Assembly (NCBI RefSeq): GCF_031755915.1
Contig: NC_083385.1
Location: forward strand, 15,645,001 to 15,709,000
DNA: 64,000 nt
Reading direction: 5' to 3'
Origin: Ziziphus jujuba
Taxonomy: Eukaryota; Streptophyta; Magnoliopsida; Rosales; Rhamnaceae
The stretch's first letter is position 1, and every line of letters starts with the position of its first letter. The translations under genes were made by a program, and so were the position numbers. Shown here in pieces: positions 24,008 to 41,686 of the stretch. Under the pieces are notes generated by a model. The model made no database searches. It was given only the letters and a program-made list of their open reading frames with translations, and was not told the origin of the DNA.

Positions 24008-24427
24008 ATAATGTGTAATTGAATAGATAAAAAAAAAAAAAACCATTTATGTCTAAATTTGACATTATAATAGCAAAATACAATACCATTAAAGATATTC
24101 TAAGAATACAATTCTAAGAATAAAGTTCTAATCCCTCTCATCAATTTAGATTATATTGTAATCTAATATGATATCGGATTTTTCCTCTTTTTGTAATTTA
24201 CTTGTACAGTTATAGTATTTAACATTTATTCTTTATTGTTTAGAACTGTAGACACAGTTTGTAAGCATATGAGAACGATTATTAGATTACTGTAAGTATT
24301 AATAATAATAATAAATAAAAAAGATTGCTATAGCCTATAAGTATTGGATGGAAATAAAACATAATTTGCACTATTATCAAATTTTACACTTCATTCTCAT
24401 GTAACTTCAAAAAGTTAATAATAATAG

Positions 24428-24459
<32 letters not shown>

Positions 24460-24562
24460 TTGTGCTGAGTAAAAGTAATAGTTAAGTTATGATCCTAATA
24501 AAATTCAATAGTTATAATTCAAAAAAGAAATGTTAAAATCTACCAAGTTGAGGAGTATTGTT

Positions 24563-24594
<32 letters not shown>

Positions 24595-25245
24595 TGTATT
24601 GTTTTCATATATTTTTTTCCTTTGATAAATAACTTAAAATCTCATTTTCATAAAACAAGACAAAAAAAAAAAATGATTTCCATTATGTCATTTATCAAAG
24701 TAGCAATCTATTATTTTCGCTGGAAAATCTATAAACTAATTTCTTTTTCGATATAAATGATAAATGATATGATACTGTTTTACTGAGGTATTCAAGTTTT
24801 ATCGACTTGTCAATTATCCAAATGTTGCCATACATAATTGTCAATTTGTATTTCATAGTATTTGATATTTTCACTGTCTATTCAATTAAGCATACTATAA
24901 TATTAAATTACGTAAAAAAAAAATTAAAAATAATTGTGAAACTGTTCTTTGATATTCCAAATAAAAGCATAAAATATTATTATTTGGTAAAAATACCCTG
25001 ATTAAATTGTAATTAACATAATTTTTTTTATTAAACCATTTACTTTTTTTTTCTTGTTTGTAGAAATTAAACCATTTACTTTGTACATCTACAATTTTCA
25101 ATGAAAAATTGTAATTTTATTTTTCTTTCTACAATAATTTATAAATATTCAAATATAAATATGAACCGTTTTCAGTGGCGGCAGTTTCAGGAAAAACCAG
25201 GAACATTCACGAGCGCAACCAGCAAAACGACTGTGAGCAACTCAA

Positions 25246-30224
<4,979 letters not shown>

Positions 30225-31622
30225 AGGTTTTTGTTCCAGAGTTCATGATCTTCTGCTGTAATACTAGTTACCTAAGCTTCCTGCCATGGTGATACTTATT
30301 GTCATGGGTTGTATATACATTTTTATTTTTATTTTTTCATCTTAAATATATATTATTTTTATTAAAGTTTTAATTTCTCTCGGTAGTAAATATTTTGTCT
30401 ATTAAAAAGTAAACCTTGCAGGAATGATATTTTGTCTACTAAAAGTTTTTGAGTTATCCATCTAACAGCAAACGCAATGAATTTTTTTTTTTTTCTGTCC
30501 TGATAATCAGATGTGATAATTTTGTTTTAATCAAATTTTTAGTAGTTATATTTATGAGAACAATGGAAAAAAGAAAAACAAAAATATGATAAAATTTTAA
30601 CTTAATGGTCGCGTTAAACAAAGTATTATTAGGAACAGTGGACAGTTGACTGTAAACAAACATAAGTCCATTCCAATTTTCCAACATTTGAGAGTTTGAT
30701 TGCGTCTGAAAATTCAAAAGATAGAAAAAGGAAATTATATACATATATCTTGTTTTTTGGTAAAAGATTGAAAAAGCAAATAAAACGACAAACTATGGAA
30801 ATAGAATAGACAGCGACAGTCAGCCAATGGGAGCCCACAAAAGATTGTATTTTTATAATTATCGTAAATATTTTTCTTGGTTACTTAATGGTCGTGGGAT
30901 CGGAATCACACCCAATTTGCATTAGGAAATATACTAAAATTAGCATGGAGATACACAATCCCAATCGTAGATGATAAACTAAAAAAAAAAAAAAAAAAGT
31001 CAAAACAATAAGCAATAAACAACGGTGTGGTTTGGTAAGTTGTCTGTTGTTTGCCCATTACCAAAAATTTTATTATTTAACCATTATTAATTTTTTGCTG
31101 ATACGATTTTGTATCGTAGTTGTAGAAGTATATGATCCATTCCTCTCATATCGGCTTGGTGACGGCACTGTGGTCTGTGGGGCCCTCACTTCCTCTGTTT
31201 AAGGAAAAGATTTATTTATTTAATTTAAATTTTTTTTTTCTTTTTTTTTTTGGGTGAATTAAGGAATAGGATTTTGTTACTATAGGAGGTTTTTCTGTAT
31301 ATATTTTTAGTCTCTGCTAAAGACTCGAATGACTTGGAATTTGGTTTGCTTTTGGTATTCTTTTTGATCTGCTGCTCGCTGATATTTATTCTGAAAAAAG
31401 TCTCAAGCTTTGAAAGAAAGAGCTAGAGAAAAGCTTTATACGCTGCCAGTAATTAAAATCCATCTCTTGCTTTCTTCATTTTTTTGGATTTTGGGTATAT
31501 ATTATTATTATTATTATTTTTTTCCGTGTTATTTTTGGTTCTGTTGAAAGGTTTTTATGGAACCTCTAAAACCTTTGAGGTTGTCTTGTTTACCTTTGAA
31601 AAAGGAAAGGAGGAATAAAAGA
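30225..31622. other. ECD 3' region and NIC1 promoter/leader
   Basis: AT-rich with no supported gene. Runs of A near 30981-30998 and of T near 31230-31252, and (TTA)n near 31501-31518. The NIC1 transcript probably starts within the last 250-300 bases; an in-frame ATG at 31557 precedes the preferred start. Confidence 0.5.
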
Positions 31623-33613
31623 ATGGTTTCCCAGACGCTTGGATTAGTGAAGGAGGAGCTTCCCGTTGAACAAAAATCCATTTTGCTTTCTGGGGATGTT
31701 ACTACTGGTCTTGTCATTGTGGACGTTGTTAATGGTTTCTGTACCGTTGGTGCTGGCAATTTGGTAACTTTTTTTTTTTTTTTCTTTTTTTCCTTTTTCC
31801 ATATACCCAATCGCCATTTTTAGTAGGCAAAAGCAATACTTGATCCATAAAGGTTTATATTTTTGCAAGCTTAATATGCATATATATATATATAATGGTC
31901 TGCAGGCTCCAAGGCAGCCCGATGAGCAGATTTCTACAATGGTGGAGGAGACCGTGAAGCTTGCCAGAGCGTTCTGTGAGAAGAAATGGCCCGTATTTGC
32001 TTTCCTTGATTCCCATCATCCTGATATTCCCGAGCATCCTTATCCTCCTCATTGCATAGCCGGAACTGAAGAAGCTAAACTAGTTCCGGGTACCCTTTGT
32101 TTCTCTTATTTTGCTTTGTTTTTGTTTTCGTTTTTTTGGCTTAGTATATATTTTCAATTTTCTTAACTTATCCAAGTTTCTTAATTAGGAATAAAAAAAT
32201 AAAATAAAATAAAATAAAATATTAAAAAAAAAAGAAAAAAAAGAACAACGGTTTGATGTATTTTGCATTTCCTTTTGTCGTGTTGTGTTGCTTTCTGTCT
32301 TTTTATGCGCAGCCCTGCAATGGTTGGAGAATGAGCCTAATGCAACGCTTAGATGCAAAGATTGCATTGATGGGTATCTTGGTTCGATTGAGAAAGACGG
32401 ATCTAACGTGTTTGTTGATTGGGTTAAGAATAATCAGATCAAAGCTGTGAGCATTTTCTGCTTCTTATTTTACACTTTAATTGAATAAGTAGTGGGAAAG
32501 AATGATTATGTGTGTTTTCTGTTATTTCTTTCTATTCATTTCCATTCTTTTGTTGGGTTTTTAAAGATTGTGGTCGTGGGAATATGCACGGACGTATGTG
32601 TGCTGGATTTTGCATGCTCTGCATTATCTGCAAGAAATCGTCGTATTCTTACTCCTCTCGAGGATGTGATTGTGTACTCCGGTGGCTGTGCAACTTTTGA
32701 TATTCCAGTTGAGGTTGCTAGGACTGCCAACAATGTTATATCTCATCCTCAGGTACTTTGAACAATTAAACAGCTAAGTTGCCCTATTCTGATATGTGAA
32801 TCTGCATATTGTGATATTTAAACTGAGTTATCAAAAATTGCATTCAAAATGTTGTAATGCAGTTTATAAAGCCTAGAATATATTTAATTGAGCATTGACA
32901 CGCTTCTGATTATAAAATTGCATTAGTAGCATTAGTGGAAAAGTATGGAGTGGATTGGAGGTTTCCATTTAAGCTTTAGCGGTTGAATTCTTTCATGTTA
33001 AAACTGTTATTTCTTTTGTTATCATTTGTTAGATGTGGAGAATTTATTTATTTTTTATTTTTTATTTTTTAAGGTAAAAGACGCTTGTATTAATAGGAGT
33101 ACATACATCGGTTCTGTTCTAGTTTGGTTCTTGATTTTATTTAATTGGAGATAAAAGGAGTCAATCCAGCCACAATCATGGCAAGATGTTCTAGAATCAA
33201 AAGCATTAATGTTGTAATTCTAGACGTGAAGGGATAAGAGATGGATGAGTGAAGCCTGATTCTTTTGAGTTTGTGGACTGATTTTATATACCATAGAGCA
33301 AAAAGCAAAACACAAAAGATGAGTTTTCAGAGGCCTATTGGGTAAATGAACTATAGCTAGTAAGCCTTTTTCCTTCTGTATGCGGTTTAATGGAGTTTGG
33401 ATAAAGGTGATCTCTTTTAAGCGCGCCTTCAATTGTGGGATACGAAATTTTTACCTGCTTTCCATATTTATACATTAGTTTCTTAGAAATTATAATCCTT
33501 CCTGTTTCTTCTTTTGATGACAGAATCTGATGCATCACATAGGCCTATACATGGCCCAGGGAAGGGGAGCAAAAGTGGTATCAGAAGTATCATTTGGTGC
33601 GAAAGAGCCATGA
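31623..33613 (+). CDS. NIC1: Nicotinamidase (NIC1-like), isochorismatase-like fold
   Basis: Exons 31623-31763, 31906-32089, 32313-32446, 32567-32752 and 33524-33613 give 244 residues, the length I recall for Arabidopsis NIC1. The enzyme hydrolyses nicotinamide to nicotinic acid and ammonia in the pyridine-nucleotide (NAD) salvage cycle. Putative catalytic triad by comparison with PncA-type enzymes: Asp34 (GLVIVDVVNGFC), Lys124 (LRCKDCIDG) and Cys164 (VVGICTDVCV). Metal ligands probably include Asp82, His84, His91 and His96 (LDSHHPDIPEHPYPPHC). The preferred start is MVSQTLGLVKEELPVE. An in-frame ATG at 31557 would add 22 residues with a basic KKERRNKR patch. The ECD gene lies upstream on the same strand, and the NET2 gene converges from downstream. 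Confidence 0.93.
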
Positions 33614-34751
33614 ACTTGGCTTATCTCTGTTGTTGGAACAGGCTTTTCTGATATGTGGGTGGTGGAAAGTTGTCTGTACTTGGTGGCTGAATAGTTGAAG
33701 GGAAAAAGAAAGGCAACTAGAATTAGTATTTTTGGAATCCTTTGTGCATATCTGGGTCAATAAAAATGACGGAATAAAGGTATTAGAATTAGTTCTGTGG
33801 CTGGGAAAGTTTATGGATTGGCTTGTTATGGTGTTCACCTAGTCATTATGATTACTGCCGAATGTTGTGCGACCTGTAGAAATGTTAATTTGTTATGTGT
33901 GCTGGGCAGCCTGTAATATCATAATGGAATGAAGTTTCAGATGATAAATAAGATGATCATCCCTCCAATGCTTCCTTGCATGTGCATTGATGGGGAAATT
34001 GTAGCTTCTGAATGTAAGTTACAGAACCATACGTAATAATAGACTTTTTACAAGTGTGATTTTTCTATTAGCTTTTCTTTACATCATTGAGAACATGGAA
34101 TTTTGAATGTATATCTGAAAACTGGGTTTGGTTGGGGATTTAGAGATTTAGAAAAGACATAATTTGAAACACTGATAACAACTTTAATGTACAAAAATAG
34201 ATAAAGAAAGGTGAGAGAAAACAGCTATGTATCAAGTCACAAATGTAATCAGATCAACATACCTTAAAAATCAATGAGCACAATTTAAAGATCATCCTTC
34301 AAGCATCTTCAATAAGCTACATGAGTTATTTTTCAGTCATAATAGAAGAAATTGAAAGTGCAACATAATTGTAACTGTTTCTGTTTCTGAGAATTTCCAA
34401 TGAGTCTAATATGAAGAAATAAATTATATCTGGACTTGTATTGGAGAAATGAAAGATTGGTCTTTAGAACTCTTTGAAAGAGATAATCCACCAGAAATTG
34501 TCTAAATCAATTAAAAATACATTTAACAATGTTTCTCTAGGTCGATAACTACAAACTATAGACGTGTGGTAAACATACTCTCAAATGCCAAAACAACAAA
34601 AATCATAGTAAACAAAAAATAAATAAAAAAAAAGAAAAAACTCACTGCACCGGTTAAAATTATACCAACCAAAAAAATGGGAAAAAATTCTTCCAGTAAA
34701 TTTAAAAAGCAAAAGAAGAAAGAAACCGAGCAGCATATGATTGAAATGAAT
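33614..34751. other. Convergent 3' regions of NIC1 and NET2
   Basis: No additional gene seen. A canonical AATAAA at 33759-33764 lies 146 bases after the NIC1 stop. The NET2 3' UTR should extend down from 34752. Confidence 0.5.
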
Positions 34752-37700
34752 TTACAGAGGAGGTCCTGCTCTCAAACCATGGTATTTCCTATGCATTGCA
34801 GGGCTGACACAAGAGAAGATTGACTTTTGCTTCTTTGGTTTGACACCAAAGATAAATGATCGCAGAGGAACTCTGGAGCGACTCTCTGAGTGACTTAGCT
34901 GGGGTTCCTGTTGTTTCCTCGAACCAGAGAGTGCAAATTCCTCATTCAACTTGCCTAGTGTCTTATCCACTTCAAGTTGGAGGTTTGTCACATGATCTAG
35001 CGCTGCTTGCAATTCATCTGCCACCTTGTTATTCTCTTGTTTCATGTTCAAAACCTCACCCTGGAACTTGGCAGCTTGATAGCTCGTAAACTTGAAGTCG
35101 TCATCCTCAGCACTTGTCTTCAATGCCTGTGTTATTTCTTCTTGAATGTTGCATAAAGAGGTGAATCTGCACTGCATTTCATCCTTCAGTACTACACTTT
35201 TTTCCAGCCATACTGTTAGTTCTGTCTGTATCTCCCTGAGGTGCTTGTACAGTGGCCTTGCATCTGACTTGAGCAAATGTTTCAAAGTACTACTTCCTTC
35301 TTGATTCTTTCTTTTATCTTCTAGCTTCGAGACTTCCGACTGTAAATCTTTTGCTTCTGTTTCAAACTTTTGTATCTGATGGAATGAAGTGCTGAACCTT
35401 AACCAGAAATCCAAGTTCTCCTCTAGCAGTGCATCAATGTCCATCCGAAATTTTTGTTCAATTTCTGACATGTTGGTCGAAGATTGGTCAATTAGAATTG
35501 CATCAATATCTTCTTTCTCATCTGTTGGAGTTGTTGGGTTTTCCATTTCTGAAGCTTTGAAAGATCTGGAATCGACATCTTCTTCCAAACTCTGTTGCAG
35601 AAGACTTAGTTTCAAACGCAATGATCTGATCTCTTCGTCTTTCTTGGCATTAGCATTCTTCAGGTTTTTTAGCTGCACTGATGTCTCAAAGAGGCTGTCC
35701 TGAGTTTTCTTCTCAAATTCGTTGAGCTTCTTCTTGACATCTTTGTAGCTTCGAAGAGTTGTAGTGTACTCTGTCAATAGAATCTTTTCTCTATTCTCTA
35801 TTCCATTTAAAAACATTTTCTGCCAATCTGGCTCATCTTCTTTCTCTGTTTCCTGTTCCTGTGGTTCCGCATGGGAAGAATCGTCCACAATCTGTGATGA
35901 AGTTTGCATATCACTTAAGTTTGGCAGTTTATTATCTGACTTGTTATTTTCCCCAGATTGACAAATTTTTTCTTGTCGATCACCTGCTGAAGTACTGAGT
36001 GTCTCCCTCACATTTCCTGAACCATCATGCATATTTGATGAGTCCTCTTGTTCTTTTGACTGTTCTACTGATTTCACTTCGGCTGGAGATGAACCATAGC
36101 CCATATCTGGTGCTGCTTCTTGCACTTTCAACTCTTCAAGTGATCTCACTTCATATGGAGATGAAGCATTTCTCATATTGGGTGCTGCCTCTTGCGCTTT
36201 CAACTCTTGCACCTCAACTGGAAATGAAGCATTGCCCATATTTGGTTCTGCCATTTGTTGTTTCAGCTCTTCTAGCGATCTCATTGCAGCTGTAGTAGAA
36301 GCATTTCCTGTATTTGGCACTGCTGCATGCTCTTCCATTGATCTCGTTGCGGCTGGATAAGGACCTTTGCCCATATTTGGTGCTGTCTCTTGTTCTTTCA
36401 ACTCTTCTACTGACATTGCTACAGCTGGAGATGAGACATTTCCTAGATTTGGTGCTGCCTCATGTTCTTTCAACTCTTCTAATGATCTCACTACACCTGC
36501 GGTCGAAACAGTTCCCAGATTTGGTGCTGCCTCATTTTCTTTCAATTCTTCTAGCGATCTTGCTACAAATGAAGATGAAACATTTCCCAGATTTGGTGCT
36601 GCCTCATGTTCTTTCAACTCTTGTAATGATCTCGCTCCAGCCGGAGATGAAACATTTCCCAGTTTTGTTGCTGCCTCTTGTTCTTTCAACCCTTGTAATG
36701 TTACTGCTTCTACTGGAGATGAACCATTTCCCATACTTGGTGCTGCTTCTCGTTCTTTCAACTCTTCTACCGATATCACTTCAGACAGAGATGAACCATT
36801 GCCCATCTCTGATGCTGCCTCCTGTTTTTCCAATTCTTCAAACAGTCTCAATTCTCCTGGAGATCCCTGCTCTTTCTGCAAGGGAGCTATAACCTTCAGT
36901 TCTTCACCTGACTTCTCGCCCTGCAGTGTCTTGTAACCTTCAAGAGGATTTAGCACATCTTCCTGTTCTTCAAACTGTTTTGGCGACTTGTCTTCACTGA
37001 GGGAACTCTCAAATATTTCAGATGAGCTTGCGACCTCGAGCTCCTCATCTAGCTTCACTGTTTGCAGTTTCTCAGAAAGGTGATCAAGATTACAATTTGC
37101 TTCAGTAAAATGTGTTTGGAGATTGCTATTTTGTTCACTGAAACTTTGGTTTAGATCCTGAACTCCTTTCAATTTTTCCTCCATTTCTTTAACCGTATTG
37201 ATCAAAGTATTCTTGCCATCAATCAAAGTTGCCTTATCATCTTCCAAAGTTTGAAGTTGTGCTTGAAGCTCATCGGTTTCATCTCTTAACCTATTTACAA
37301 GAGCAGTCTGTGATGAAACTGCAGTTTCTAAGCTAATCACTTTATTCACAAGCTCATCAATCTTCTCTGCCATTTCTGTCACAGTGAAATTGGACCCGCC
37401 TTCAAAGTGTGCCTTAATTTTCTCCCGTATCAACTCCAGCTTCTGTCTCTCTTCTGTTGGAATGCCAACTTCTGGTTCTAATGGTTTTAGGCCTTTAACT
37501 GCTTTGCCAGATTTAGCATTCCCATTTCGATTTTCCTCATCGATCTGATCGCTATGATACTTATCCTTAAGAGACACTAGCTTCTCCCAGACAGCCTTTA
37601 TCCTTTGGTACTCAAGTTTTGCTTCCTCAGTCGATTTTTCCTGTTTCTGCTGCAATTTAGCCAATGTCTCTTGGCATGATTTTAAAGCTGCTGTTGCCAT

Positions 37701-39834
37701 TAAACTCCGAGCCTCATCATCTTCAATGACCATTCCCTCACCAAATTCATCTTGCAATTTGCATACTTTTTCTTGCAACTCCTTGATCTGCTTCTCAATA
37801 TCCCAGTACTTCGCAAGTCCATTTTCATAAGAACTCTTCATAAACTCTTTCTCAGTCTGTAGGGCCAGAATCTGTTTCTGAAACTTGTCGATATCCTCAA
37901 GTGCCTGAGGTTTGCTCAAACCAGATTTAGGTGCTGTAGTCTTACTGGTAGCTGCTTTTGCTGTTTTCTTAGATTGAAATCTTTTTGTAGCTGTTGCTGT
38001 TGTAATGACACTCCTCAAGTCTTTTATGGGACCCTTTGGGACTTTTGGGATATCTGTTCTAGGGACTACGGGAAACTTTTTGGGGAATCTAGGTGAAGTA
38101 TACTCATCTTCTTCGTCCATTGCAAACTGCACTTGTTCAGGGAAAATACTAGCAATTGTATTGTTTGCATTTTGCAACTCTGTTGAAATGTGGTCATACC
38201 TCTCAGCCAAGGACCTGTAAGCTCTGTAAGATTCCTCCACAAAGTTTATCAACTCTGGTCTCTTCTTGTAGTACATTTCTGCTCTCTTGGCAAAGGAATC
38301 TCCATCCTCTTCGATGAGTTTAAGCGTATTTTGCACCTTTTCTTCCATATCTGAAAATTCCAGATACTGCATTAGATTTTTTTTTTTCCAGGAAAACAAA
38401 TAAAGCTTTCCTTTTTTTCTGTCTTTAAATTTTTAAGAAAGAAAACACTACACCTCTAATTATGAAGGTTTGGTTTGCATACTATTTCTGTATTTCAATT
38501 TTTAATTGATGAGGCTAGAGCTAACTATGCTAATGAAACTTTAAATCATTAAAGCACCAATGTTTGAATCATAGCATAAATGCCGAAAATTTTCTTTAAA
38601 TTCATCAATCACAGTGTTCTATCATAAAGTAATAACACAGTACCATGAGGAAGTTTTGAACTTCGAACCAATCTATGGATTTGTTGGATGATTTACATGA
38701 AAAGGTAGAACTGATAATTTTTTTCCCTCTCAGTTTCTGATATACTGGTAATTCCTTTAAGAAGGATAATTCAAGGGAAACAAATTACCAAGCTCAATCA
38801 TACCTATTCCTGAAAAATTGAGCTGCCAATTCTTTGTACTAAATCAGCGAAGAAAGCAGACGTGTAAGTTTGTTTAAATTCTTGTTCCAAACTACCATAT
38901 TCGGTATTATGGAACTGTAAATAAACTTTATTATTATTATTTTTTAAAAGTATATACATATATATATATATGTATGAAAAAGACTTACTACTTTTCTTGT
39001 GCATATGATTAAACATTTCAACCATTCCTCAACTTAACAGGGGAAGAAAGAAATTAGAATCAGAATGAGTGAAATCGAAGAAATTCATGAAGAAAAACAT
39101 ATAATATGTTAAAAGTTGATAGTTACTGATTGTTATTTCACCTTAATGTATGGATATCTAACATATCAAAATAAAATAATCTATACTGTGTTATTTCCAA
39201 TTGATGTATGGATATCTAACATATCAAAATAAAATAATATATACTGTGTCAAAATAAAAAGTTTCAAACCAGAAATTTATGCACAGAACAATGAAATTAA
39301 TAAAATTTAAGTTTTGAAGGCACAAGGATATTAATACCATGTCTAGCGTTATATGGACATTCTTTTCCAGAGAGAAAAAGTGGATCAAACGCTATACAAT
39401 ATCAATGGAGTCACAAAAATCTTCCAACTGTTAATATTTAAAATATAATAATTCAAAAAAGAAAAATTCAAATATATTTATTGCAAACTTAATAAAAAGG
39501 GCAAGGAGTATCTAAATCCAGCAATCAACTGCTGAATTATTTATTTAACAGCCCAAAAACAAAGGACACCAATGATGAGATTTATCGGCCAAAGAAATCA
39601 TAAACATAGCGGCAATGGAACAGAGAAAGATATGGAACGTCACTTGTGATTCAAATCTCATTACTAGCTGCTACAAATTCATATAATCCAGATTAACCAT
39701 TAAAACAAATCCCATCAAAACCAAGAAACTGTATTATTACCTTGGAGGTTTTGCTCCAGCCATTTTGATTGCTTTGTCCTGATGTGGCTGGCCCACCACC
39801 ATGAATATGCATTGCTTGCAGCTCTTTGCAGCAT
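34752..39834 (-). CDS. NET2: NETWORKED 2-type actin-binding protein with NAB (KIP1-like) domain
   Basis: Two coding exons on the minus strand: 39834-39741 ([20 protein letters not shown]...) and 38350-34752, joined in phase 1 across a 1.39-kb intron to 1230 residues. The NAB domain (about 1-95) includes [39 protein letters not shown] and [23 protein letters not shown]2 proteins bind F-actin at the plasma membrane, best known in pollen tubes. The rest is coiled coil: heptad-rich blocks at about 180-470 and 880-1170 flank a repeat-rich acidic centre (about 533-800). The C-terminus is basic ([20 protein letters not shown]). The uninterrupted 3.6-kb exon reads open to 38399, but the NAB text starts exactly after the AG at 38351, which fixes the splice site. 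Subgroup member (NET2A-D) not resolved. The central repeat is unusual. Confidence 0.93.
36030..36845 (-). repeat. About twelve 72-bp / 24-residue coding repeats in NET2
   Basis: Units have the pattern (E)ELKExEAAPNxGN(A/V/G)SSPxxxRSLE. Ten read clearly, one has lost three residues ([12 protein letters not shown]), another is shortened after FPVEV, and the last ([16 protein letters not shown]) is degenerate. The whole stretch stays in frame. DNA identity between neighbours is high in places, for example ATTTGGTGCTGCCTCATGTT. Confidence 0.92.
39133..39248. repeat. 58-bp tandem duplication in the NET2 intron
   Basis: 39133-39190 and 39191-39248 share TGTATGGATATCTAACATAT and CAAAATAAAATAAT(C/A)TATACTGTG; only a handful of bases differ, mostly at the 5' end. 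Confidence 0.92.
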
Positions 39835-39842
39835 CTTTTATT

Positions 39843-39863
39843 TCTCTCTCTCTCTCTCTCTCT
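39843..39863. repeat. (CT)n tract just upstream of the NET2 start
   Basis: About ten CT units lie 9-29 bases before the NET2 ATG (GA-rich on the coding strand). GA/CT tracts are common in plant 5' leaders and core promoters. Confidence 0.85.
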
Positions 39864-39875
39864 AATACACCAAAA

Positions 39876-39983
39876 AAATCATGCAAAAAAACTGTGTCTT
39901 TCTGTCAATGTAAATCATGCAAAAAAACTGTGTCTTTCTGGCAATGTAAATCATGCAAAAAAACTGTGTCTTTCTGTTAATGT
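39876..39983. repeat. 36-bp minisatellite, three copies, in the NET2 leader/promoter
   Basis: Units at 39876-39911, 39912-39947 and 39948-39983 begin AAATCATGCAAAAAAACTGT and end TCAATGT, GCAATGT or TTAATGT; they differ only at one or two bases near the end. They lie 42-149 bases upstream of the NET2 ATG. Confidence 0.95.
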
Positions 39984-41229
39984 TAGTTCCAAAAGGATGC
40001 AACTCTGGTTTTTCTGTCTTTATCTTGTCTCTCTCTCTTTCTATGTCTATGCAAGAAGAGGAGAGATGGAAATCATAAGGAAAGTTTTTGATGATGATGA
40101 AGAAGAAAAAAGAGAAGGGTTTGAATCAAAATGAAAAAGAAAAAGATGATAAAAGAAGAAGAAGAAGAAAAAGAAAAAGAAAAAGGAGGAAAAAAAAAAA
40201 AAACAGAGTTTGAGAAGGAACGTGCACAATGAAGGAATGTGACACCAACTTTCTAATTATGGGATCATGGAGGGGAGCAAACCTCGCCCGAAGTTTTTGT
40301 CAAAGCCCATCCTTTTCATAAAGGCATATCTATATATATATATATATATATATGTATATGCACACACAAAGTCCCATATGCCCAAAATTACAATTACATA
40401 AAGCTGAATTCCCAACTAACAAATATGTAAAAAAGCCTGAAAGCCAACCACTAGTCTCTTTCCACGTGTCATGCTTGCTTTCTGCCATGGAAAGATTTTG
40501 AGAGCACCTCCCTTTTTGGCTTTGGAAAAAAAAAAAAATTAAAAACCCAGCTTTTTCTTTTTTTCTTTTTTTTCAATTAATTTTTTATTTATTTTATTGA
40601 AATTTTGGTCTTCTATTTAAGAGTGAAAGGTCGTACAAGTAATGTGTCACCGACAAGAAGATTTTTCTGTATTTATTATCTGTTTAAGTATTAAGTAAGC
40701 ATATTAATTACGCTACACGTTGGAGGCACTCCCCACTTATATATGGGAAATGTTCACTTGGGGCGCCCAATTCAGTGACTGGAATTTCTGTTATTATAAG
40801 AAAAGAGTTTCTTCGTTTAAAAGCTTATTGTTGGTAGAGATTGTCAATTACACTAAAGGACAAGAAAATGAAGGTGTTAGCAAAACACACTGTGTTATGC
40901 ACCTTATGTTGTTTGTTTTTTAATATGTTACTTTTTTTTTTCTTTTTTCTTTTTTTTTGGGGTAAAAAAATGCAGTCACTTTGGGAATATTTCTATTCAA
41001 AAAGAAAATATCTTAGTATTCGCTGTACATTCCAAAGAAAAGCAAGTGGCTGTAATTGAACAATGTTTAGTTTCAAACTATAAATCTGCTACAGCTTTAA
41101 TTTAGATTAGCATAGGAGTTTCAGATCTCTCTTTTGGCCTAATATATAAACTTTTGTGGCGGTGTTTCGTACGATTCTTTCTTACTTTTTTTGGTAAATA
41201 AGAGATTTTCTTACTTTTTCTTTGGTGTG

Positions 41230-41260
<31 letters not shown>

Positions 41261-41645
41261 TTAGCTTTTCTTTGTGTGCCAAGAAATAAGTTTATAATAG
41301 GTTTTATTGAGATTTACCATTTTAATTTTTTTACAAAAATCATTGTAATAGCCTAGAATTTGGTTACAAGTACCATTCAAAGATAGCATTTGGATCCTTT
41401 TAAGTACCATTCTATAAATGTAATATGTGAACAAATATGAAAATTCTACTTTAAAAAGAAAACTTTCCCTTTTTGAGTCCATTTTTCTTATAGTTAATAT
41501 TGGAATCAAAGGATTGCAGAAGATCCATGCATGAAATCAAAGCTGTCTAAAGAGGGTGGATCAGACAGTGCAAAAAATCTCTCTCTTAGAGCCTGAATTG
41601 TGCCCCATGACATTTTAAATCAGCCCATTGTAATCCACCTTCGAC

Positions 41646-41686
<41 letters not shown>

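Larger units (their letters stand above)
23251..25245. other. AT-rich intergenic between the small coiled-coil gene and ECD
   Basis: Contains T-runs near 23344-23366 and 23550-23583, a 58-bp tandem repeat and a hairpin (both listed separately), and (AT)n tracts at about 24431 and 24570. No supported gene. The last 150 bases should hold the ECD promoter and leader. Confidence 0.55.

Noticed and set aside
35999..36936. Long plus-strand frames opposite the NET2 repeats
   Set aside because: They are antisense shadows of the 24-residue coding repeats, open only because the repeat unit is a multiple of three.
38351..38399. NET2 frame starting at [15 protein letters not shown]
   Set aside because: This is intron read-through; the NAB domain requires the upstream exon at 39741-39834, which splices in phase.
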